From assembly GCF_000313135.1 (NCBI RefSeq), contig NW_004457343.1:201333-240945 (forward strand): a DNA stretch of 39,613 bases. The letters run 5' to 3'. A program made the translations under genes and the position numbers. The notes beneath the pieces were generated by a model. The model saw only the letters and a program-made list of their open reading frames with translations. It did not search any database and was not told where the DNA came from. Positions 1 through 8,369 of this stretch are shown here, piece by piece. Numbering within the stretch: the stretch's first letter is position 1; every line of letters starts with the position of its first letter. Source of the DNA: Acanthamoeba castellanii str. Neff (lineage: Eukaryota > Discosea > Longamoebia > Acanthamoebidae).

Positions 1-536
1 TAGCTGGCGCCCTCCTCCTCGACGCTGCGCCATCGCGTCGTCTCCCAATCCTAAGTCCACACCGCCGCCCAGGCCAAGTCAGGCACACAACACAGCGCAC
101 GACACGGCACGACACGGCGCGCCACGCCACGCCACGCCACGCCACGTCACGCCACGACACGACACGACACGACACGACACGACACGACACGACACGACAC
201 GACACGACACTGTCGACCAACGACACGACCAACGACACGACACACAAAGGTGTGGGACTGTACGAGGATTTCGAGGCCAGGGGCCTGTGCGCACGGGATG
301 ACGGTGACGAGCCCGCTGTCGGTGTGCGGCGGGCAGGGCATGGCCACATGGCCCGCCTCGGTACTCGAGTACTTGAACACGTGCAGGAAGGACACGGAGT
401 GGGCTGACCGGTCGGCCAGCGGGAAGTCTTCGGCCAGGGAGGTCAGCTTCGCCGGGTCCACCTTCAGCCCCTGCATGGGGTCACTGTACAGAGGTCTCGC
501 GGAGCGCGCAGACACGGCAGGCGCAAAGGAAGCAAC

Positions 537-591
<55 letters not shown>

Positions 592-1400
592 CGTGGCGAT
601 GTATTTGAGGCAGTCCTTCGCGAGCCCGTCCATCAGCTTGAAGCTCTCGACCGCGAGTGCTGTGTGTCGTGTGGGCGGGTTTCTTCCCTCTTAATTAGAG
701 CTCTCAAGTTGTCGCACAATTAGATGGTCAGCGGGGTACGCTACTTTGGTACTCGTCGGGTATGAGCTCGGCCCCGTTGGTCTCAATTGACTGGCCGTCT
801 GCCGTGAGGCGCACCTAACGCACAAACAACGAATCAGAGAGCAGCCGCGTGTGTCGCGTGTCGTGTGCCGTGTCGTGTGTGTCGTGTGTGTCGTGTGTGT
901 TCCATGCGTGCGTACGGCGAAGAACTCCTTGGCCAGGTGCCGCACGTGGGAGTAACCGATCTCGAGCGACGGCCGGTAGGGACACACGCTGTCCTTGAAG
1001 TACTCCGGCAGGCCGAAGAACTCGCGCGCCTGCCCGTACATCTCCACCAGGCACCGCACCTCGTCCGCGCCGAGCCTCCAGGCACACATTGAATTAGCCA
1101 ATGTTGTTACCACCATTGTTTCGTCAGCAGAGCACAGCGTCAGGCGCATCAGCGTACCTCAGCCGAGCAAAGCCATGCGTGCACAGATGTGCAAAGAAGT
1201 CCTGTGGCCCCGGCCGCAGGGGGAGTGAGGCCATTGGGGGTGTTGGGGGGGGGGAATGAGAGCACCTGCAAGTGCAGACCGGCGTCGGTGCTGGTGCTGG
1301 GCTGGTCAGCCTGGGCCGAGGAGCCTTGGAGCGACAGCTCGGCCTGCAGCGCGGCGTACGAGAAGGTCGGGGCCGCCGTGGCTGTGCCCAGTTCTTCCAT
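1..1400 (-). CDS. 2-oxoglutarate/Fe(II)-dependent dioxygenase, partial (C-terminus beyond left edge)
   Basis: This looks like an isopenicillin-N-synthase/plant-type 2OG-Fe(II) oxygenase, an enzyme class that uses 2-oxoglutarate, O2 and Fe(II) to oxidise small molecules. The substrate cannot be told. Exons on the minus strand are about 1266-1400 (starting ATG, MEELGTA), 916-1085, 592-659, 264-470 and 1-50. Exon 2 has the DIOX_N-like run AREFFGLPEYFKDSVCPYRP. Exon 4 carries the Fe-binding HxD motif in PPHTDSGLVTVIP, followed by PGLEI. Exon 5 (DWETTRWRSVEEE) continues the jelly-roll strand. The distal Fe-binding His and the RxS motif lie outside the window. Introns contain GACAC pentamers and a (TG)n tract. 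Exons 3 to 5 join in phase (acceptors at 471-472 and 51-52), but the junctions around exon 2 do not, so those ends are approximate. Family sure, boundaries less so. Confidence 0.75.
98..210. repeat. GACAC pentamer array in oxygenase intron
   Basis: The last oxygenase intron is filled by tandem GACAC units, perfect at about 155-210 and degenerate (GGCAC, GCCAC variants) at 98-155. In the sense of the host gene it reads GTGTC. The open frames it creates in several phases are an artefact of its 5-bp period. Confidence 0.9.
539..589. repeat. (TG)n dinucleotide tract in oxygenase intron
   Basis: About 25 uninterrupted TG units lie just inside the donor of the intron between oxygenase exons 3 and 4, so the transcript sense is (CA)n. 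Confidence 0.95.
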
Positions 1401-1513
1401 CTGCTCTAAACAATTATCCAAATATCCAAGAAATAGATATTCGTAGAAAATCAAGTGTTGAAATAAATAAAATAAAAATCAATAAAATAAAAAACAGAAG
1501 ATACAGCACAGCA
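1401..1513. promoter_or_regulatory. 113-bp divergent promoter region, oxygenase / TMEM242-like
   Basis: The two start codons face away from each other across only 113 bp, a clearly AT-rich stretch (runs of AATAAAATAAA-like sequence) between GC-rich coding exons. Any promoter for both genes must lie here or within the first exons. No TATA box can be singled out from the general AT-richness. Confidence 0.55.
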
Positions 1514-2430
1514 ATGGAGAGGACGGATGAGGAGGTGACAACGCCCACGATGTCGGCCAGCACCACCACGACGACGTCTGGGGAGGCAGAGATCCCGGAC
1601 TATTGGCAGCGAGTCGACTCGCCCTTCAGCAAATCCACGATTTTCGCGTACGCCGGCGGCATGTTGGCGTTCGGTGCCGTCTGCGGGGCGGCTGCTGCGC
1701 TGGTCATCGGCCAACGCCCACCAAAGCCCAGCGCCGCCAAGACCACTACCAAGGCCGGTGCTGCGGCCGCCAAGGCCGCACCGCCGCCGCTACCCCACAC
1801 CCCAGTCAAGATTACGCCATCCTCAGCCGTGTTCGCAATCAAGGCCTTCGCCGCAGGCACTGCACCAGCCCACCCTTTTATTTTTATTTTATCTCATTTA
1901 TTTATCATTTGGTTTATTATTTATCACACTTTACATTATTTTACATTATTATTTATTATTTATTTTTATGTCTTGCCAACAGGGACGGCGCTCTGTCTGA
2001 CGGGCGCCTTGGCGGTGCGGTGGGTGGTCTACACGAGCATGGGCGTGTCCACGGTCGAGGAGTTCGCCGGTACCTTCGCCTCTCACACTGCACTGCGCTG
2101 CATTCGGTGCCTTCACGCTCTGGCTGACGTCACGATCGCTCCACATCTTCACTACTCTGTGCTCACTGTATTCCAATGTGGTGGCTGCGGTGGCGGTGGC
2201 GGTTGCGGCTGGCAGACAAGATGAGGCGATGGGCACCGGAGAAGGCGAAGAAGGTGGGGCTGGTGCCATCGCGGGAGAGCGCCTACTGGACGCAGAAGAA
2301 GCTCGAAGAGGAGGGCGGCGCCGGCGAAGAGGGCAGGCGCGCCATCGGCGTCTTCGAGCAGTGGTTCGGCGTCAAGTTCGACGAAGGGGACAACACCGAC
2401 GACGAGGCCGCAGCTGAAGCCAGCACATGA
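1514..2430 (+). CDS. TMEM242-like two-pass (mitochondrial) membrane protein
   Basis: Three exons, 1514-1856, 1983-2069 and 2216-2430, join in frame to 214 residues. After a Thr-rich N-terminus come a first hydrophobic helix (about residues 42-66, TIFAYAGGMLAFGAVCGAAA), a Pro/Ala/Lys linker, a second helix (about 106-130) and a charged tail. The block around SSAVFAIKAFAAGTALCLTG and then GVSTVEEFADKMRRW follows the pattern of animal TMEM242 (SSLALRALGWGSLYAW... LGVHSMNDFRSKM). TMEM242 helps assemble the c-ring of mitochondrial ATP synthase together with TMEM70. The match is by eye, and mitochondrial location is inferred from the family. Intron 1 is AT-rich and appears to start with GC, not GT: only that donor keeps the phase and rebuilds the conserved AAGTAL. 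The C-terminus is longer and more acidic than in animals. Confidence 0.7.
1857..1982 (+). other. AT-rich GC-AG intron of the TMEM242-like gene
   Basis: The upstream exon must end with one base of a Gly codon and the next exon begins GG-ACG-GCG, so the donor is GCACTG at 1857 and the acceptor is AACAG at 1978-1982. The body is mostly A/T, unlike the repeat-filled GC-rich introns nearby. Confidence 0.6.
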
Positions 2431-2821
2431 CGCACTAGACTTCAGAGTCCAGGGACAAGATCAATAATATATTGTTGCAATCATCACCCTTTCCTTTCTC
2501 GTCTGCACCTGGTGGGGACTTCCACCTTCTTGTCCGCCTGGCAGCCACCTTGGGATCTTGCACGTCAGAAAAATGGTGGGTTGGCCACAGCCCAATCGTA
2601 CCCACCAGGAAAATAAAATTTTAATTTGTGCCCCATGTAATTACATTAGCGGAACATACCCGAACGAGCCAGACGGCAAACACAACACGACGGGCTTCAA
2701 CACGAGCTTTCCTTCAGGGGCCTCGACACATCGTTGATTGTCTGGTGAGCTTCATCCATCCCTGCACGGTTGATGGTGATTGGCTCACAGTTGGGCAGAT
2801 AGAATAGATTGGCACAGACAG
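2431..2821. other. Intergenic spacer, TMEM242-like 3' end to PH-RhoGAP start
   Basis: About 390 bp without a supported gene. AT-rich runs near 2460-2475 and 2608-2625 (GGAAAATAAAATTTT) could serve polyadenylation of the upstream gene, and the rest would hold the promoter of the PH-RhoGAP gene. An in-frame ATG at 2780 could extend the downstream protein by 14 residues. Confidence 0.45.
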
Positions 2822-5800
2822 ATGAGGCGAACTACGATCGCTGTTGGCGGTCCATCTGGCTCGACGCAGGTGCACCAGGGCTGGCTCAAAAAGAAGGGCA
2901 AGAAGCGATGGTTCATCCTCCAGGCCAATTCGCTCTATTGGTTTGCCAAAGAACAAAAGGTTCGTCGCGTTTCAATTTAAGTTCAAAATTAAATCAATTT
3001 AATGTAATGTAATGGCCACGATGGCGCACCCGAATCATATGCTGCGAGCTGTTTGCTCATTCAATTCAAGCATTCTTGATTTCCACTCAATTTTGGTTCA
3101 ATTAAGAATCGATATATAATGGGGTTGGTGGGTGCCTAGGCGGTGACGTTCCAGCATAGCTCGGTGAAGGGCTGCCTGGAGCTGAAGGGCTATGCGGTGT
3201 CGGTGAGCGAGAAGAAGTCGCACACCTTCATCGTGAGCAATCTACGCGACATGAACTACTACGAACTCACCGCCACGACCGATGAGAGCATGAACCAGTG
3301 GGTCGAGCACATCCGCGCCTCCATCCAGCAGGCCACCGACAACGAGGCCCTCGGCCGTTCCGGTGATCAGCCCCTCGTACGGCCTCCTCCCCCTCCTCCC
3401 TCCTCTCGCTACGTCTTGGCTTTCCATCAATCAAATCTCGCGCTACTCGATCTTTATCTTTATCTTTTTATTCTTTTATTCGAACAACAATTCGAATAAT
3501 TCAAAATCTGTTTTGATTTTCATTTCGTTCCGGTCGTTTTGAACATTTTTGGATCCGTGGCTCTGAGTTTCCATAAACGAGACCGTCTGTTGTCAGACAG
3601 GAGTGCGCTGAAGGGTGAGAGACGGTTTTCGCTCTCGCACCTCTCTTCTCTTGGGCCGGCCGGTCTGTAGTTGGTTCATTTCATTTCATTGTTTGTTTGT
3701 TTGTTTTTGTTTGTTTGTTTGGTGTGTTTGGTCCCCACTATGGCCGAAACAAAGCCGAAGAAGAAGATCCAGATTATAATGGTACCGGCCTACACTGTGG
3801 CACTGCCATATATTTCTATTTGCACAGATATATACTTTGTTTTTATATCTTGTGTTGGCCAATATGTTCTTCATCTCTCTCTCTCTTCTCTGTACATGTC
3901 TCTAAAAGAGAGCTTGATCTGTCGAGACAGATAAAGACAGATATAAACTCAATCATGTGTCTTTATCTGTGTGATGCGTTGACCGTGTATGGACGTAGGA
4001 GGGGAAGCGAGGCGTTCTCATCAAGAAGGGCCAGGAGCGCCTCTTCGTGTTGAAGGTCGACAGTTTGATGTGGTTCCTCTCCAAAACCGGCGCAGAAAAG
4101 GTACCGCCCCTCATCATAATCTTCATTCCTCCTCCACCCCAATCTCCATCCACTCGCTTTCCCCCAACCACGCACTTTACGTCACAACACGACACACACG
4201 ACACACACGACACACACGACACACACGACACACACGACACACACGACACACACGACACACACGACACACACGACACACACGACACACACGACACACACGA
4301 CACACACGACACACACGACACACACGACACACACGACACACACGACACACACGACACACGCACGTACGCACGCACATACACACAGCACACACGACGCGAC
4401 ATGCCACAGCCTGGTAGGTACCTAACACTTTGCACGCCCTCCCCTCTCCTCGCAGAAAGCGAAGGGCAGCCTGCCGCTCAAGGACATAACACTCAAGCGA
4501 GGAACAAAGGGCTACTCGTTTGTATTGCAGCCCAAGGTATGCATTTGTTGCGTGTCGTGTCGTGTTGCGTGTGTCGCATTTATCGTGCGTGTCATGCTGT
4601 TTTCGTGCGTGTCATGCGCGTGTCCTGCGTGTGTGCGTGCGCGCGCTTTGCGAGAGGTCGCGAGTGTGTCAGCTAACATTTGTGGCGGCGGGGGAGTAGG
4701 TGGGCAAGGCCTACACACTGTTCGGGGCCACCCAACTCGAATGCGATGAGTGGATGGAGGCCATCAGCCGCGCCATCGAACGACTCAACTTCAACCAAAC
4801 GGTATACCACCTTTAATTTATTTTCTTTTATTTTAAATCCATTTTTACACCACCCTCCACCAAGCATTCTTGACATATTATATTATATTATATTTTCTAT
4901 TTCTCTTTACTCTTTTTATTATTAATATCAATTCTTTGATTTTCTTTTTGATTCTACGCGCAGACCGTCAAGAACGGTTGGCTGGAGAAGAAGGGCCAGA
5001 AGCGGTACTTTGTGATCAAGAACGGGAAGCTGCTGTGGTTCAACAAGATGCAGAAGGACGACGACGCCGAGGCCAACGGCTACCTGCTGCTCGACACCTG
5101 CAAGGTCTCGATCCTCCCGCCCGCCAACGGCAAGTACTCGCTCCACATCGTCGCCTCGGAGAGCGGCGCGGCCGCCGGCAAGGAGGGCGGCGGCGCGGGC
5201 GCGGGCGCGGGCGCCAAGGACAAGTCCAAGCGAGAGTACACCCTCACCGCCACCTCCGAGACCGAATGCAGCGACTGGGTACCCCCACCTCAGCCGCCAC
5301 CTTAAACCCACACCAACCACCACACCCAACACTAATTGCCACCTTAAACCCAACACTGGTCCAGGCGGTGGCGATGGTGAATGCGGGGGCGACGGGGGAC
5401 ATGCCGAGCCGCGCGGCGTCGTCCAGCCGTCGGTCGGTCATGGCCGCGCCGTCGTCGACCGACCCCGTCGTGCGCCGGCCCGTCTCCGGCATCCAGCTCT
5501 CCGACGGGGTCTTCGTGAGCCGCCCCGCGTCGAGCGGCGGCAGCGGCAGCGGCGGCGGCGGTGGCATGGAGGGCTTCATGGTGGCCGAGAAGAGCGGCTG
5601 GCTCGAGAAGAAGGGCAAGCGGCGGTGGTTCGTGCTGACCGCCGGCGAGTTCGCCTGGTACGACCAGCCCCGGCAGCACCAGAAGGGCGAGAAGCCCAAC
5701 GGCTCGATTCTGGCCAAGGACGCCTCGGTGGCCCAGATCGGCGAGATCGGAAACGGTACACACATCACCGCACACACGCCATCGCACACGTACTGCGTGT

Positions 5801-8220
5801 GCGCACACACGACACACGCGCGACCGCACACGCGGGTGAGTGACACGCGCGGATGTGGGGTGGGTGGGGCTGGGCAGGGTACTTTGTGTTTGCGATTTAT
5901 TCGGCGACGGCGCGGGAGAGCGAGTACCTGCTGCAGGCGTCGTCGCTGACGGAGATGGAGGACTGGGTGGTGGCCCTGGTCCTCGCCGGCGCCAACCCTG
6001 GAAAGGACCGGTACGCCCCGCACTCACCGCACGCGCACGACCGCACGCACCGCACACACTGCACGCGCCCGACCACACACGCGCACACGCGCCGCACGCG
6101 CACAACCGCACACACGAGTTCGCTGACTTTTGTTGCACCACCACCACCAGGGCGACCTCGGTGTGCGAGGAGGGGTCGCCATACTCGGCGCGGCCAGACA
6201 TTCTCCCCGAGGTACCTTTCGCTCTTCGCTCTTCTTTCTTTCGCGCAGCCGCTCATACGACACACAACACACACAACGACACGACACGACACGCGCCACG
6301 ACACGACACGCACCACGACACGACACGCACCGCGACGCAGAATGACAAGAACGGATGGATGGAGAAGAAGGGGCGCAAGCGTTGGTTCGTGCTGCGCAAC
6401 TCGCACCTCTACTGGTACAAGGCCGTGCAAGAGGTACGACACGCAACACACACCACACATGACACGACACGCACGGCTCACCACACGACACGCGCGGTGC
6501 GTGCGGTGCGTCGCGCAGACGGAGGCGGGGCTGAAGGAGGCGACGGGGTCGCTCGAGCTGGAGAAGTGTACGGTGAAGAAGCTGGACGGGAAGCTCAAGG
6601 GCCGGTCGGCCCTCGTCATCTCGAGCAGCGCCAAGGGCGAGTACCTGCTCCTCCACGAAGACGAAGCCGAGATCGACTCCTGGGTCCGCCTCCTCATCGA
6701 CAAGGGTACGACACGGCACACGACACACGACACGACACGCGCGGTGCGTGCGGTGTGTTCTCACGCGGCGTGTGCGGTGCGCGTGTGCGGCGTGTGCGGT
6801 TGAAGGTGGTGCGAGCAAGTATAGGGCGGCGGTGGCGAGCGGCGGGCCGGCGTCGGGCATGTGCAACTACTTTGGGATCTCGCTCCAGCAGCTGCTGGCC
6901 AAGGAGAAGGGCGACGCCGCAGGCGGCATCCCGATCCTCGTGCGAAAGTGCGCCGAACACATCCGCGCACACGGTAACGTTCCTGTGTGCCGTGCGTGTC
7001 GTGTCGTGCGTGTGTCGTGCGTGTGCCGTGCGTGTCGTGTCGTGTCGTGTGTGTTGCTGACGCGGCGCAAACGTGACAGGCATGGAGGCGGAGGGCATCT
7101 TCCGCGTGTCGGGGGAGCAGATCGACATCGTCGCGCTCAAGCAGGAGTTCGAGAGCGCGAGCGATCCCAGCACCATCACCTTTGCCGACAGTACGCGCTC
7201 CTCTGTGTGCGCGGTGTGTGCCGTGTGTGCCGTGTGTGCGAGTGCGCTGACGGTTGCGTGTCGTGCGTGTCGTGCGTGTGCGTGTGTGCGCACACACAGA
7301 CATCGACGTGCACGCGGTGAGCGGGCTGATGAAGATGTTCTTCCGTGAGCTCAATCCGCCGCTGATGACGTTCGACCTCTACAGCGACTTCATGGCCGCC
7401 GCCGGCTGCGTCATGTCCGACATCAAGGCCCTCATCGCCCAGCTTCCTGCCGAGAACAAGATGTACGCATCGCACTCACGCGCGCGTGTGTCGTGCGCGT
7501 GTTGCATGTGTCGCGCGTGTCGTGGGTCACGGTGCGTGTCGTGCGCTAACGATGTGGTTTCTGCTTTTTTTTTCCAGTCTGCTGGGGTATCTCCTGCACT
7601 TCCTCTACGACGTCTCCCAACTCGGCGACCTCAACAAGATGCGACCCATGAACCTGGCCATCGTCTTCTCGCCCAACCTCTTCCGCTCCAACAGATCCGC
7701 CTTTGAGGTTCTGGCCAACAGCAGGTAAAAACACGACACACACGACACACGACACACACGACACGACACACGACACACACACAACACTGTGGCACACACT
7801 CAATTACTTGTGATGAATGCAAGCAATGCGGCGGCGGTGACGCAGTTCATGATCGCCAACGCCCACGAGCTGATGCCCGCGATCGACTCGGCCGCCGACG
7901 ACGTGACCGCGCCACCCGCGCTCCCCGCCCTCCCCGCCGGCCTCGCATCGAAACCGCTTCCCGGCCTGGGCGCGCGGGGGTCGCCCGCCGCGCAGCTCTC
8001 GCCGCTGCTGCCGCCCAGCAGCGCCGGCGCCGCGAGCCGTGTCCTGCCGCCGGCTGTGGTGGCGAGCGCGCCTCAGTTCGGCAGCACGCTGTCGCCTCGC
8101 GTGCTCCCCGCGCCGCCGCAGCCGCTGCCCATCGGCGGCCCCATGCTCCAGTCGCCCGCGCTGCAGGCCAAGGTCTCGGCCGAGATCTTGCAGCGCATCA
8201 GCGCCGGCCCCGCCCAGTAG
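2822..8220 (+). CDS. Multi-PH-domain (five PH) RhoGAP protein
   Basis: Seventeen exons join in phase to 950 residues: 2822-2959, 3140-3376, 3755-3781, 3999-4100, 4456-4536, 4700-4801, 4964-5278, 5365-5755, 5878-6010, 6151-6211, 6341-6433, 6519-6705, 6806-6973, 7080-7190, 7300-7462, 7578-7724 and 7824-8220. Five PH domains each open with a G-W/V-L-x-KKG-x-KRWFVL type strand pair (QGWLKKKGKKRWFIL, RGVLIKKGQERLFVL, NGWLEKKGQKRYFVI, SGWLEKKGKRRWFVL, NGWMEKKGRKRWFVL) and end in an amphipathic helix with a conserved Trp. They occupy roughly residues 16-108, 128-229, 232-334, 410-505 and 530-620. A RhoGAP domain follows (about 640-830) with the arginine finger in EGIFRVSG (R687) and the NLAIVFSPNLF block. 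The Pro/Ala-rich tail looks disordered. The family turns off Rho/Rac GTPases, and PH domains suggest phosphoinositide membrane targeting. The start could instead be 2780. Confidence 0.9.
3377..3754 (+). other. Long intron 2 of PH-RhoGAP with TTTG repeats
   Basis: This 378-nt intron runs from donor GTACGG to an acceptor ending ACAAAG. It is T-rich and contains a TTTG/TTTGTTTG tract near 3690-3722. The downstream 27-nt micro-exon (3755-3781, encoding PKKKIQIIM) is supported by phase only. Confidence 0.55.
4186..4360. repeat. Perfect 9-bp minisatellite (ACACACGAC), about 19 copies
   Basis: In the 355-nt intron 4101-4455 of the PH-RhoGAP gene the unit ACACACGAC repeats about 19 times without interruption. 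Because the period is 9, all frames stay open on both strands and yield false peptides (HTR, THD or VSC/CVS repeats). Confidence 0.97.
6250..6340. repeat. GACAC-type repeat in PH-RhoGAP intron 10
   Basis: Irregular CACGACACGAC units, with CACAAC and CGCAC variants, run up to the acceptor CGACGCAG before the exon at 6341. Sense orientation is GACAC. Confidence 0.85.
6985..7065. repeat. CGTGT-type repeat in PH-RhoGAP intron 13 (opposite orientation)
   Basis: The intron 6974-7079 is filled with GTGTCGTGCGTGT-like units, the reverse complement of the GACAC units in introns upstream in the same transcript. Confidence 0.85.
7736..7785. repeat. ACACGAC repeat in last PH-RhoGAP intron
   Basis: ACGACACACACGACACAC-like units follow closely behind donor GTAAAA in the final intron (7725-7823). 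Confidence 0.85.
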
Positions 8221-8369
8221 GCCACAGCGCGGCTCGCAAAGTTTTGATGATGATGATGTAATGTACATTTAGTGAACTAAACCAACAACTACCAACCAAC
8301 TACAACTACAACTTCACGCGTGTGCGCACACACCGCACGCACACACCGCACTCACCGCACACGGTGGTG
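8221..8369. other. 149-bp convergent 3' spacer, PH-RhoGAP / F-box gene
   Basis: The two stop codons (8218-8220 on plus, 8372-8370 on minus) face each other over 149 bp. The spacer holds a GATGATGATGATG run and ACCAACTACAAC-type repeats, then CGTGTGCGCACAC palindromic sequence near 8318-8332 that might aid transcript ending. No gene is seen. Confidence 0.5.

Noticed and set aside
96..240. CRISPR-like array of short repeats
   Set aside because: Units are contiguous pentamers without unique spacers, inside a eukaryotic intron.
4182..4676. Long open frames encoding HTR, THD or Cys-Val-Ser repeats on both strands
   Set aside because: They come from the 9-bp period of the intronic minisatellite, which keeps every frame open. 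They overlap a well-supported intron and have no non-repeat conserved part.
5244..6866. Long minus-strand frames opposite the PH-RhoGAP gene
   Set aside because: They are Pro/Arg-rich antisense of GC-rich exons and cross introns with CACGACAC repeats; the plus strand gives five PH domains.
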